In this document: positions 49,086 through 59,367 of the stretch, in pieces
Layout of the letters: the number at the start of each line of letters is the position of its first letter
Position numbering within the stretch: position 1 is the first letter of the stretch
Assembly (NCBI GenBank): GCA_963281255.1
Contig: OY725488.1
Coordinates: 1,364,001-1,428,000 of the forward strand
Direction: 5' to 3'
Source of the DNA: Aphrocallistes beatrix
Lineage: Eukaryota; Porifera; Hexactinellida; Sceptrulophora; Aphrocallistidae
Length of the DNA stretch: 64,000 nucleotides
Program-made: the position numbers and the translations under genes
Notes under the pieces: model-generated
What the model was told of the DNA's origin: nothing
Database searches by the model: none
The model's input: only the letters and a program-made list of their open reading frames with translations

Positions 49086-50517
49086 CTACTTATCTGAGTG
49101 TAGAAGAGCGCTCAGCTGTTTCGATAACTTGACCAAGTCAGGATCTAGCGATTTGAGGTTGGAGCTGCTGATGAGAGTCTCGCTCTTAGAGAAGTGCATA
49201 AGAGCGGACTTATCTCCAAGCTTGGTCAGGAACACAGAGTAGTTGAGTAGGACAGAGATGTTCTCGGGGAGAAGGGAGAGAGCATGCTCGAATGCCTGTC
49301 TAGCCTGCTCCTTCTCTTGGAGGTGGGACAGGGCTATCCCTAGGATCAGGTAGAACTCTCCTATGCGAGGGTTGGTGCTAATGGCCGCGCGCAAGAAGTG
49401 GACTGCTGACGCGTACTGGCGCATGGTCAAGTGCAAGAGACCCAGGTTGTATGCGATGCGCCACTCAAAGGGTGCAAGGTAGGAAGAACGCTTGAGACAG
49501 CTGACAGCGATGACGTATTTATTCTTGTCAAAGAAACACATTCCAATGTTGTTCCACAGTTGTGGGCTTTCAGGTGTGGATAAAGTTGCTACGCGATACT
49601 TGGATATAGCTACATCGTGATCCTACAAGAAAGCAGACTAAGGACGTGCAGTTGGCGAACAGTGTGCCCTTACCTGGTGATTCTGCATCACACTTCCCAC
49701 GGCTAGAATGGCCTTGTGTTCCGTAGGGGAGTAAGCGAGCGAGTTGCCCAGGTACTCGAAAGCATCCTGGTGTCTGTTCTTCCTCAGGTAGAGGAGCCCT
49801 AGCGTTGTCATCAGGTCGGCATCCTCCGCAGAGACTGCGAGCGCTTCTTTGTACACACTGATCGCTTGGTCAATGTCTCCCTCCTCCAAGTGCACCCTTC
49901 CTAGTTGCAGGTACGAGCTGTGCTGCTGACCCACCTCAATTGCTTTTAGCAGGTGTTGCTTAGCCTCAGAGATCTTTCCGAGACGTGCGTAGCAGATGCC
50001 TTGGTTGTGTAATATTTCCCAGTCCATGCCTTCGGAATCTCTCTCTTTGATTATGTTCAATGCATTAGAAAACATCTGTGGGAAAAGACGTGCAAATAAA
50101 TAGAAGCTATACAATTGCCTTGAGACTTACGTCAATCGCCGTCTGATGCTTGCCCATTAGAAACAAAGATCTAGCAATCTGTTTCAGATTCTCAGGATTC
50201 TTAGGGTTTAGTCTGGCAGCAGTCTGCAGTGCTTCCAAACTCTCCTGTATCCTCCCTTCGTGCCTCAGGATCATCCCTTGCACGTACTGAGCATACTCGC
50301 ACATGCCCTGAGTTTCTGCTAGCTGCTGAACTATCAGGTTGCGACACCTGTCAAAATCCTTCGATACGTAATGCGAATGGATAAGCCAGTTTCGGCCTTC
50401 GAAGGGGTGAATTTCTGGTGCTTTGCTACTCCGAATCATTCTCCGTTCTACCTGTCGTACAGGTATGTCAGCTTCTTCCACACTGTCTCTCTTCTGTGGC
50501 GATGTCGTGTCTGCCAT
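49086..50517 (-). CDS. BBS4: Bardet-Biedl syndrome 4 protein (BBS4), three exons
   Basis: BBS4 is a TPR-repeat subunit of the BBSome, the coat that moves membrane proteins in and out of cilia. Exons: 50131-50517, 49674-50075, 49086-49622. The two introns are only 55 and 51 nt, both phase 0, and the product has 441 residues (human 519, longer mainly in its disordered tail). Recognition rests on RNWLIHSHYVSKDFDRCRNL, ETQGMCEYAQYVQGMILRHE, LKQIARSLFLMGKHQTAID, LWNNIGMCFFDKNKYVIAVS and LAPFEWRIAYNLGLLHLTM, which track human BBS4 in order. About ten TPR helix pairs cover residues ~60-420. The ATG at 50517 follows TGTCTGTAGGT, an acceptor-like site 2 nt upstream; the frame open beyond it lacks an ATG. 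SFI1 lies upstream on the same strand. Confidence 0.96.
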
Positions 50518-51023
50518 ACCTACAGACACCACGAACTGATATAATCAATACTCAGAGTCTGAAATAGTATTCACTAAAAAATATCATTTGTCAATGCACG
50601 GCACTCGCTGTCCTTGAATACTTCTAAAGATATGGGCAGCAGACACCTAATTAACGTCACTCCGGTATTCCATTACTTAATTAGATAAGTTACAACTACT
50701 TGTTAATGATATTGATGTTGGCGCGCTATGATAGAATTCGAGAGTCGTTCATGTTCTGTGGATATTAGAAATTGTAATGAGAGAATCATTGCCAGCTCAC
50801 TATCTATTCACAATGTAAAGGAAGAGAAAACGATATAGTGACACAACGATGATGAGAGATGATGGTGCAATTCCAAAGTTTATATCTGAGCGAAGAGTTG
50901 AACAAACAGTTCCAACTAACAGTAGCTATTAAAACTATTAATATATAATGGATTTCAAGATACCACCAATTAATTTGCCATATTTAATACAATTTCAAAT
51001 TATATCGTCTATGAATCAAAAGT
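50518..51023. other. Spacer between SFI1 and BBS4
   Basis: 506 bp, AT-rich, with no recognised feature apart from the presumptive promoter or trans-splice region of BBS4. Confidence 0.5.
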
Positions 51024-54000
51024 TTATTTCTGAAAATTCGCAGGCATTTTAAAATATCCACTTAGTTTGCTAATGTTCTGTTTGATTGTGACTTCTGATA
51101 TCTGAATCTGTTCCTCCATCTCGTGCACTCGATTCCTAATTTCGTACGAACTCTCTGCTTCTTCACTTCTGTTAGAGTCGAGCAGTCCTTCTTTCACACT
51201 CTTCAGTAGCAGTTTGTTATCGGACAGCTGTATTAACAGTTCCTTCGTCTCTCGTAATAACTCGACATCACTACCAGAAATTCCTACCATTTTATCATCA
51301 GTTGAGGCAGGAATACTTGCAACTGACACTAAATCATGATCTGAATTCGGTTCGATGGTAGGGAGCTGTTCAGGGGTTGAAGCTAGGCTATCAGATCGGA
51401 GCTCTGTGCCTGTAAAAGTGATTGGGTGGCATTTCTGCTTGAGGTACTCTGGTATGCGAGGAGCTGGGAGAGAACTCGTTTTTATAGTTAGATCCGTTAT
51501 CTCAGACCAGAAACTGTCCAATCCCGATAAGAGATTCGGGAGCTTTTGGTTCGTATCCAGATCTGGCACAGCCAGCCCGCACCTGATTACACCTGTGCTC
51601 TCCTTCTTTCCTTTCCTAGCTTGGGTTTTCTGTCTCCAAATTCTGGCGCAGCGAAGGGCACACCCCCAACTGAACTTTGTGTTCCTCTCAATCTTCTTCA
51701 GAACACTGTTCTCCTCAGCAGCCAGCATTGCGTTCCCTGTGTGAAGGATTTGGAGGATTCCTTTCATAATAACTCTGTCTCTGAACAGACCCGATGCTCG
51801 ATCATATCTCAACCACTTACGTCTATTCTCACTGGCGTTGCTTCTCAGAGCTACGAACACTCTCTTCTCAAGAGCTCGACTCCAGTGCCACAGGGCGATA
51901 GTGCGTCTGTAATTAGAGTAAAGCTGTCGGTTGAGCTGTAGGCGCCATTGAGTGTAGGTTCTGGCCTGCAGAGAAGATCGGTAAAACCAGATCGCATGCT
52001 GGTAGCCGAGAAGGAGCTGTTGCCTTTTAGTCCGCGCGGTTCCCCATTGAGACATGCTGCGTTTCAGTAGACAGTTGGAGTGATAGCTGTCAGCTTTGAT
52101 TCCGTTGTAACGCTTGATAACAGCTTTGTCCTTCAGTATCAGCCAACCCCAGAAACATCTGTACAAACAGCCCCGCTGTATCACCGCAGTAACCTTTGCT
52201 GCCAGTTCAGTTTCATGATTTCCTTGTTCTAGCATGAGAAGTCGAGTTGATTTCCATATATGGAAATATCTTGAGGTGAGATAATTGATCCGGAATAAGC
52301 CAGCTTTTCGATTCATTTCTTTTTGCGCTTTCAAGAACTCGATATTTTGCTGCCATTCTCTCAACACATGGACCTGAACCTTTATCTTCCAGTGATTCTC
52401 AGCTCTCATCAACTCTCTTCTTTCCTCTCTGGCCATCAGAATAAACTGCTTCCAAGCCTTGAATGCTTTACGGACGCTGGAAACGCCAAGCACTGAAATC
52501 AACTGGTGGCATCGTTTGCGGATAAACTGATTTCTGTCATGGATTAATTTCATCCTGAGAAAACATTTCTTCACTACTTTAATTTGATACCTCTTCCTCG
52601 CAGAATCCTTTGCTTCTCTTCGCTGTTTGCAGTACAAAACAAATTTTTTCCAACCTGCAATACTTTTCCTTTGCAGCCCCACACTGTAGTTGAGAACTGC
52701 TGCTAGAATTCGCATATGTTCTCTGTTAGATTCGATATATTTATCTTTCCATAGTGAGAAGCAGCATTGTACGGATATGACTGCGTTGAAATGCTCTGCT
52801 ATTTCCATCAGCTCATTAGTCTCTCTCTGCTTCTCCAGCCTGGCAACCCAGACGTAGAAGAAACGGTCTAGAAGAATCTCATGTAGAAACCTAGATGAGA
52901 GAGAGGAATGCTTTCTCTCCACACATTGGATACGAACATATCGCTTTAGAGCTGATAAAGATTTTAGCTTCAATGTTTTCTCGTAGTGATCTTCTCCGAT
53001 TTTATACCTTTGTCTTTTGGATTTTTTGTCTAACAGATGAGCTTTGAATGCTATCAATGCTCGAGCAGCTACAACCTTATTATAATGCTGCCTGGCTATC
53101 CTACTCACAGGTTCTTGTTTTACTTCAATTCTTGCTTCCATTCTTTCCTCCCAATTGTTCCATGCATGGCGGTACCTCCACAAGACCCACAGCTGGAGGG
53201 CTACTTGACCCTTCCACTCTAATGCGCGCCTGTTCTTATGAGCATTCAGGATTGCCTTCCATCCCCGTGCTTTCAGAGCTTTCGTCCTAAAATTCCTACC
53301 AACAACGTTTCTCTCTTTTTCTTCTTTACAATGGGATGTGTAACCCAACCAAGCTAACCACTTCCTTCTCAGGTTACATTGGGAAGCCAGGCTCTCAATC
53401 TGTCTCTGTTTGTCGCGTATGTTCTTTTCTTTCCATCTCCTCACGCGCCATCTTCTAAGAAGCTTCAGCATCAGCCTTCTCTCATAATTTCGGATAACTA
53501 TTTGGTTCAAGGATTTTCCCTCTCTCTTCCTCATAGTGTACAAATGCAACCTTTCAAAACAGATCTGAATGAGTTTATTGTTGTAACGTACTTCGGCTTT
53601 CGCAAGTAATTGTTCTTGCTCCAATCTTCCTTTTGCTCCCCGCACCCACACGCACCACCATCGTCTCTGAACACTGGAATACCACACGGATAGTGCATTG
53701 CATTCTAGACATCGATATTCCCTCATTGCACTGAGTTCCTCTCTCCAAATATGGAAATACTGTTCAAGTAAGTGCTTCGTTCTGACCTCAGCAGCTGTAT
53801 CATAGCTCTGTCTACGAGTTTTCTGCAACAACACGAACTCCTTCCAAGCTGGAAGGAGTATTCTAGCATATGAAGTGTATAAGAAATGATCAGCCCTTGC
53901 CTCCTGATCTCTCTTCCTCCTACACAGCTGAATGAACCTTTTCCATGCGCCCCAATGCCTAGTCACAATCCTATATTTATTGTTACAGTCAGCTCGCACA

Positions 54001-54206
54001 GATAGAATCCATGGAGTGGCATAGCAAGACTGATCTTGCCAAGCTTGGAATATCTTCCTTTGTAAACTTCTCGAATGGTAGTATCGCGCTCGAGATGGAC
54101 TCACCCTACCGAATGTTCTACGTAACCATTTGTATCCGAACTTTTTCAAGAAATAGCACTCTGTCAACGAGTACTGGAAAAGAGTATCGATTGTGAGAAT
54201 TTCCAT
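51024..54206 (-). CDS. SFI1: SFI1 centrin-binding centriolar protein
   Basis: One uninterrupted frame of 1060 residues (human SFI1 1242). Sfi1 proteins form long alpha-helices that bind centrin at centrioles or spindle poles. From about residue 20 to 870 the sequence repeats tryptophan-containing helical units, typically spaced ~30-35 residues with a W near the end of each (FQAWQD, HWGAWKRFI, LPAWKEFV, FHIWREEL, LRRWRVRRW and many more). The start matches vertebrate SFI1: RTFGRVSPSRARYYHSRSLQ and LSVRADCNNKYRI. The C-terminal ~190 residues are non-repetitive and end in a short coiled coil (residues ~990-1050). An acceptor-like TATAATTCCAG abuts the ATG directly, so a spliced leader or an upstream non-coding exon is likely. 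It is transcribed towards BBS4. Confidence 0.9.
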   Translation of the reverse strand: MEILTIDTLFQYSLTECYFLKKFGYKWLRRTFGRVSPSRARYYHSRSLQRKIFQAWQDQSCYATPWILSVRADCNNKYRIVTRHWGAWKRFIQLCRRKRDQEARADHFLYTSYARILLPAWKEFVLLQKTRRQSYDTAAEVRTKHLLEQYFHIWREELSAMREYRCLECNALSVWYSSVQRRWWCVWVRGAKGRLEQEQLLAKAEVRYNNKLIQICFERLHLYTMRKREGKSLNQIVIRNYERRLMLKLLRRWRVRRWKEKNIRDKQRQIESLASQCNLRRKWLAWLGYTSHCKEEKERNVVGRNFRTKALKARGWKAILNAHKNRRALEWKGQVALQLWVLWRYRHAWNNWEERMEARIEVKQEPVSRIARQHYNKVVAARALIAFKAHLLDKKSKRQRYKIGEDHYEKTLKLKSLSALKRYVRIQCVERKHSSLSSRFLHEILLDRFFYVWVARLEKQRETNELMEIAEHFNAVISVQCCFSLWKDKYIESNREHMRILAAVLNYSVGLQRKSIAGWKKFVLYCKQRREAKDSARKRYQIKVVKKCFLRMKLIHDRNQFIRKRCHQLISVLGVSSVRKAFKAWKQFILMAREERRELMRAENHWKIKVQVHVLREWQQNIEFLKAQKEMNRKAGLFRINYLTSRYFHIWKSTRLLMLEQGNHETELAAKVTAVIQRGCLYRCFWGWLILKDKAVIKRYNGIKADSYHSNCLLKRSMSQWGTARTKRQQLLLGYQHAIWFYRSSLQARTYTQWRLQLNRQLYSNYRRTIALWHWSRALEKRVFVALRSNASENRRKWLRYDRASGLFRDRVIMKGILQILHTGNAMLAAEENSVLKKIERNTKFSWGCALRCARIWRQKTQARKGKKESTGVIRCGLAVPDLDTNQKLPNLLSGLDSFWSEITDLTIKTSSLPAPRIPEYLKQKCHPITFTGTELRSDSLASTPEQLPTIEPNSDHDLVSVASIPASTDDKMVGISGSDVELLRETKELLIQLSDNKLLLKSVKEGLLDSNRSEEAESSYEIRNRVHEMEEQIQISEVTIKQNISKLSGYFKMPANFQK

Positions 54207-54840
54207 CTGGAATTATAAGAACATATCAATCGCTATGCAGAATTCAGTATAATACGAGTATAAAGTGTAAGCATTGAATGAATTTACAGTAAATTTTGAA
54301 ATTATATTCTATCAAAATCTACGAATTTACTCAAAGGCAATCCATACTTCATTGACAATAGAAAAATTATCTCATTTTTTAACAATTAAGTAAACTATTA
54401 TTTCGAACTTGTAATAGGACGAAGTACACACTTGTGAGTAGAACTACGTATTGCCATACATGCAAATATATAACTTGAACTAAAAATAATTAACTTGAAC
54501 TGAAAGGGCACATTCAAGTTCACAAACACTTATGTCCACATCAACATTCTTCAAATGCTCTCATTTCAAAAATATCAATTGTAATTATATATCACTCTAC
54601 TCAAATGGTATATTGTTGCAAATGTGATAATGTTACACTGTTTGACTCATCACATACAATTTATTACTAAGGGTATAATTACATAAACATATCCTATTCA
54701 TCAATTACACAAGTACAACATACACACTTGGTACATATAGTAGTGTTAGATATCAACAAAATGTGTCCATCAGCAGTATAAAACAGGGAATCTGAAAAAT
54801 TAGAACAGAATAATTTTAGCTACCGAATTTAATATTATCA
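54207..54840. other. Divergent promoter region between SFI1 and the zinc-finger-like gene
   Basis: 634 AT-rich bases between two divergently transcribed genes. Nothing further recognised. Confidence 0.5.
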
Positions 54841-55479
54841 ATGGCGAATTCACACAATACCCAAAGGCCTATGGGCGGACTCCTTCCAACCCCAGTCTTC
54901 AACCATTCAGAAGGCTGTTTCTACCCTCCATTCCAAAGCATGGGGGAATCCTACGCAGTAGTGCAACACAGCGATGTGAAGAAGAGAGCTAAAAGAGTTT
55001 GTCCTCGCTGCGTGCATGGCTTGATCATCTTAGGAATTCAGCTGCATGACTTACCTATACCAACTGATACCCCTGTGTCCGAACTATCAGCGAATAATCT
55101 AATCTCTACTCTATACCCGAATAGAGACCAAGCAGCTGACTTCAAACTTGTTCTAGATAAGTATGAATTGAAACCTCGACACCTAACGCATTTCTCAAGA
55201 GAGTGTCCGCTTAGTAGTTCTCACACGGAGATGCAAGCATTCTCCATGAACTGTAAAGTTCCACTGACCCAATTAACCGCGTACAAGAGAGATGTCTCTC
55301 AACAGATGAGAAAGAATAGGACGTGCATTAGATGCGGAAGAGAATATTTCGGGACTCGAGTTTCCCTCCTTTCTGAACACGGAAAATGTAGTTTTTGGGA
55401 TACAACGAACTCTTCGCTTATCAATCAATCAAAATTTATATCCACGGCCACATCCAACATCATACCTTCCAATGATTAG
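54841..55479 (+). CDS. Unrecognised 212-aa protein with zinc-binding motifs
   Basis: A single-exon ATG frame of 212 residues that I cannot assign to a family. A CPRC pair lies at residues 54-57. Near the C-terminus C162-x2-C165 and H180-x2-C183 form a C2HC-type arrangement (CIRC ... SEHGKC), suggesting a small zinc finger or zinc ribbon. The N-terminus MGGLLPTPVFNHSEGCFYPP looks like a conserved linear motif. The rest is mixed alpha/coil with no signal peptide or membrane helix. Codon use is AT-rich. An acceptor-like AATTTTAG lies 21 nt before the ATG. It is divergent from SFI1 and convergent with NCKAP1. I consider it a real gene because of its length in AT-rich DNA and the coherent Cys/His pattern. 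Confidence 0.7.
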   Translation: MANSHNTQRPMGGLLPTPVFNHSEGCFYPPFQSMGESYAVVQHSDVKKRAKRVCPRCVHGLIILGIQLHDLPIPTDTPVSELSANNLISTLYPNRDQAADFKLVLDKYELKPRHLTHFSRECPLSSSHTEMQAFSMNCKVPLTQLTAYKRDVSQQMRKNRTCIRCGREYFGTRVSLLSEHGKCSFWDTTNSSLINQSKFISTATSNIIPSND

Positions 55480-55826
55480 CTAACAATTCTATAGTTTATA
55501 TCTCGGTTTTATATCCATACACTACACATATTAGTTTTATTGTTCCTTTGTTTGTCATCTCTTCTATTAAACTTTGATCATAATGAACTGTTTTAATGAC
55601 CCAATCGTATTAAGTACACAATTCCCTAATAGAACGTAGACAAAATAATAATCAAATAATGAATAATAAGTACAAACTACTTTATATAGACCAGTCAGTT
55701 TAAATAATATATACATACCATAGAATATTAAGAAATTGTTTTCACTCCGAAATCTAGAAATACTCACTCAGAATAGCTACGTGTTAGAATACAAAAGACA
55801 CAGTGTAAGGCAGGGTCGATAACTAC

Positions 55827-58800
55827 CTAATATTGATTTTCGTCTATATTCTTCCCTTTACGCTTTTTCCTGCCTAGAACTACATTCCTGTACGATTCAC
55901 GCATGAGTGAGTAAGGAAAGTAGTTCTCGAGCATATCCATGGTGAGGTAGGGGGACTCCTTCACTATCATGCCTAGGAGGATGACTATGTGGTTATTGTA
56001 CTTGGGATGTTCCTTCGAGTGCTCCGGCTCCTGGCAGTACCTGAGTAACCTGCTGGAGATGAGCTGCAAGAACTCCTTCATCTTGTCGACAGGGTGCGTG
56101 GAACCGAATTTGTGGAATATGCAGCCGGCTAACGAGTTTATGGAGATCGCCATACAGTGTGCGTTATTCTGATGCGCGCCTAATATCGTGTTAAATCCGA
56201 CGATGGACTTGTGTCCCATCTCCGGGATGGTGACTCCGATCAAAATCATGAACAGGGTCCAAAGTTCAAAGTCTTCTTGTGTCTCCTCCACGTGGACCTT
56301 GAGGAGATTGACAAGTATGGGGTCCAGAGTGGTGCTGAACCCCGCGGAGAGTGCGAGCTCCAAAGAGAGGACAGTGTCCTCCTGCTTGTAGTGGTCCTTG
56401 ATGTCCTTGATAGAGTCGATGAGGAACGAGCTCCGGGTGGTCAGCACGGTGTGAAGCGCTTTCAGAGCTAAGTTACGGAAGGAGATGATCATTCCGATCT
56501 GAATCAGCCGATTATTGGTCTCGTCGATGTTCACGATGCGCTTGCAGTGTGAGTTGAGGATGTCTGGACGGTTCAGATTGTTGCGGATAGTGATGAGCAC
56601 CTCTTTGTTCGCGATCACTAGCCGCTTGACCTCCTTGATCTGGTTCGAGACATCTTCCAACAGTTTCTGTCGCAGGAGTCTGAAGCCGTAGGGACCAATG
56701 ATCTCAGCGAGAGCCTGCATTTCGCTGTGACTCGCGTACGTCTCGAACTTGAAGCTATGCGATTTGCTAATGAATGCCCTCCTCTCGTCCGAGTAGAACA
56801 CGTTGTCCAGATCCTGAGTAGAGAGGTCTCTCAGCATCTGCACGTACCAGTCCGAGTAGTAGCTCGCGATGGTAGGCTCCCCCTTCGAATCCGTGGATTG
56901 GGTCTGTTCCAAGAGGATCTTGGACAGGAAGCGGGACAGATCCATGTTCAGGTAGAGCTCGAGACTACGGATGGCAGCGGTGAGAGAGGAGAGCTGACTC
57001 AGCACCTCGCTGGGTCTCCTGATCTTACTCGAGGAGAGATCAGCTTGCAGTGCGACATGAATGTACTTGAGTAGGTTCTGTTCTAGATATATGGTGAGAT
57101 ACTCCCTCGGCCCGAACACATGCCCCCACGCTTCTATCTGTATGAACCTATTCAGCGTCCAGCAGATGTCGACCAGCTGGTAGTACTTGGCGTCTTCAGT
57201 ACTCATTTCAACTCTATTCGCAATGTGACTCTCGGCGCCTGGGTCTATCGTCTCCATCCTGGAAACCAACTTGTCCGTCTTCTTGCTCTTCTCCAGGTGG
57301 GCTCGGAGGTAGTTATTGGCTGCGTTGGAAGAGTTTATCTGCTGATTATACTTCATGCGATTCTCGATATTGACAGAGAGCAGGGCGCACGTCTCGCTGG
57401 CTATAATGTCCAGGTACTGGTTCACCTTGTTGATGCTCGTCTCCCCGATGAAGGAGCGCTCCTCTGGACACATCTCATGGCAGGCGTTAATGTACTCGGC
57501 GGCAACCATTGGGAAGGAAATAGCGTACTTCAACAGGCGGCCCTGGCCCAGACACTTCCTGAAGTCTTGCTCCAGGTAGTCCCTGTTGAAGCAGAAGAAG
57601 GACAGATCTGTGCACTCGTCGATCAGTTTGGGGAGGTCGTCAACAGCTCGCGAGTGCATCACTGCATCGTTCATGTTTATGCCAAGAGGCTCATTCTCAA
57701 ACAAATTCATCTGCGATCGCTGAGAGCTGGTACTCACCTGGAGCCTCATCCAGTCCATCCGCAGGTGTGAGAAGTCGAACTCTACCCCAGAACCAGCTGA
57801 CTTATCCTGCAAGGCGACCAGCGTCTCCACGAATGACGTCATGAGGAGAGACTCCTCCTCAGGCGCCACCTGAATGCCCTGCACCACATCCCTCATGATA
57901 GCCGCGTCGTACCCGGCCAGGTACTTGAGGAAATAGTTCTGTATGATGGTGATGTGCTTGTAGATGAGCGCCTTCATGTCGCAGATGAGGAAGAGCAGCT
58001 CGGAGATGTAAGGATCTGCGAAGTCTGAGAATTGCATCTTGTGCTTGCTGCGGGGGGTCACAGCCTTGGCGTGCTTCACCATCCAGATGATCTCGTCCCT
58101 CAGCATGGAGAGTCCCATTAGGAGGATGAACAGTTTCGGGCCTAAGATCCCGGGGGAGTCTGCCATCAGCAGCCCCAGCTCGTGGAGAGAGAGGCGGAGG
58201 TAGTCGCGCATCTCTTGGCGCTTTGTCTTTGCGAACTGAGTGCAGAGATTGACCGCATCTAAGATTTCCGCTCCTTTTTTCTTCTCGAACTTATCTTTTG
58301 TCGATGTGAGTTGCTCCGCAATGGCCTGCGTTATGAGTATGGTGTCGTTTCTAAACAGAATAACGGTGTAGCCGTACTCAATGCACTTCTTGCAGAGATC
58401 TAGAGCTTCCGGCCGAGAAGCCATAGCGGACGAACAGACCAGGAATGCGAGCAGAATCCACCTTGAGATGACGTCGAATGAGAGGATGCAGAGGTTGTGG
58501 GGCCAGTTCACGTGCTTGGGGTGCAGAATATAGGAGGGAGCCTCGGTGATGGAGAGGACATGTAGCCCGCGTAGCATGTTGGAGTCACTGGTTTTGAGCT
58601 GATTCACGACTGCACCGAGAGTCAAAATCGACGTCACGATCTTTTCAGAGCAAGGAGAGAAGTCCTCAGATAACTTCTTGATCGGGTGATCATACTCTAG
58701 CAACATCTGACCTAGCCGCGGGAAGAACGTCTCTTGCTGACCCCTGTTGGCATCATGCACGTGGTTGTACACGGAGCAGATCAGTTTCCTGTCCTCGATA

Positions 58801-59237
58801 CGCCCCATGATTATCATGATGCTGGCGTAGTCAGCGACAAGGTCGAACAGAGCACGGCTTATGTCAAAGTTTAGATGCACATGGAAATTCAACCCCATTG
58901 ATGTAATACTCACAATCAACTCTTTCGTAGCATCTTTGAATTCTAAAATGTCCACAAAGGTGTAGTAGAACGGTCCGAGAGAGTTCACAATGTCTTGATC
59001 AATCGCGAGAATAGTGGCTACAAACGTGTTCTTCGAGTCTGTCTGAGGAAATGATTTTCTGATGTGCCGCAAAGCTGGTTGATACAAGTTATCCTTGAAG
59101 ACCGTGGGACGGAGTTTCTGGTCAGACAGGGACCTTTTCATATGATGCAGTCTACAGAGAATTCCTTTCGCACGGTCATTGAGGATGAGGAGTTTCTCCG
59201 CGAACTTCTGCTTACCAAGAGATACTCCTCGATCCAT
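55827..59237 (-). CDS. NCKAP1: Nck-associated protein 1 (NCKAP1/Nap1), WAVE complex subunit
   Basis: One uninterrupted frame of 1136 residues (human NCKAP1 1128). NCKAP1 is the large helical scaffold of the WAVE regulatory complex, which controls Arp2/3-driven actin branching downstream of Rac1. Colinear family signatures run the full length: KFAEKLLILNDRAKGILCRL at the start, YYTFVDILEFKD, PRLGQMLLEYDHPIKKL, LMTSFVETLVALQDKSA, DLSFFCFNRDYLEQDFRKCL, HEMCPEERSFIGE, QTQSTDSKGEPTIASYYSDW, EIIGPYGFRLLRQKLLEDV and ESPYLTMDMLENYFPYSLMR near the C-terminus. It ends in a short basic tail (RKKRKGKN). No introns, and coding GC is high. An acceptor-like TTTTTCACGCTTAG stands 9 nt before the ATG. It is clearly NCKAP1/HEM rather than a WASH-complex relative. 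Confidence 0.98.
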   Translation of the reverse strand: MDRGVSLGKQKFAEKLLILNDRAKGILCRLHHMKRSLSDQKLRPTVFKDNLYQPALRHIRKSFPQTDSKNTFVATILAIDQDIVNSLGPFYYTFVDILEFKDATKELIVSITSMGLNFHVHLNFDISRALFDLVADYASIMIIMGRIEDRKLICSVYNHVHDANRGQQETFFPRLGQMLLEYDHPIKKLSEDFSPCSEKIVTSILTLGAVVNQLKTSDSNMLRGLHVLSITEAPSYILHPKHVNWPHNLCILSFDVISRWILLAFLVCSSAMASRPEALDLCKKCIEYGYTVILFRNDTILITQAIAEQLTSTKDKFEKKKGAEILDAVNLCTQFAKTKRQEMRDYLRLSLHELGLLMADSPGILGPKLFILLMGLSMLRDEIIWMVKHAKAVTPRSKHKMQFSDFADPYISELLFLICDMKALIYKHITIIQNYFLKYLAGYDAAIMRDVVQGIQVAPEEESLLMTSFVETLVALQDKSAGSGVEFDFSHLRMDWMRLQVSTSSQRSQMNLFENEPLGINMNDAVMHSRAVDDLPKLIDECTDLSFFCFNRDYLEQDFRKCLGQGRLLKYAISFPMVAAEYINACHEMCPEERSFIGETSINKVNQYLDIIASETCALLSVNIENRMKYNQQINSSNAANNYLRAHLEKSKKTDKLVSRMETIDPGAESHIANRVEMSTEDAKYYQLVDICWTLNRFIQIEAWGHVFGPREYLTIYLEQNLLKYIHVALQADLSSSKIRRPSEVLSQLSSLTAAIRSLELYLNMDLSRFLSKILLEQTQSTDSKGEPTIASYYSDWYVQMLRDLSTQDLDNVFYSDERRAFISKSHSFKFETYASHSEMQALAEIIGPYGFRLLRQKLLEDVSNQIKEVKRLVIANKEVLITIRNNLNRPDILNSHCKRIVNIDETNNRLIQIGMIISFRNLALKALHTVLTTRSSFLIDSIKDIKDHYKQEDTVLSLELALSAGFSTTLDPILVNLLKVHVEETQEDFELWTLFMILIGVTIPEMGHKSIVGFNTILGAHQNNAHCMAISINSLAGCIFHKFGSTHPVDKMKEFLQLISSRLLRYCQEPEHSKEHPKYNNHIVILLGMIVKESPYLTMDMLENYFPYSLMRESYRNVVLGRKKRKGKNIDENQY

Positions 59238-59367
59238 TGAATATCGCTAAGCGTGAAAAACAGATAACAATACATACGAGGTAGAAAGTTATGTAAATCA
59301 GAATAACCGACAAACAAAAAGTTCATCGATTTATCGTTAAACCATCACTAAAATTAGTTCCTACATC

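Noticed and set aside
55969..57770. Plus-strand frames up to 216 codons opposite NCKAP1
   Set aside because: Antisense shadows of NCKAP1 with arginine- and valine-rich composition typical of such frames.
55827..59237. Alternative reading as a WASH-complex subunit (strumpellin or SWIP)
   Set aside because: Motifs such as HEMCPEERSFIGE and GEPTIASYYSDW align with NCKAP1/HEM along the whole length instead.
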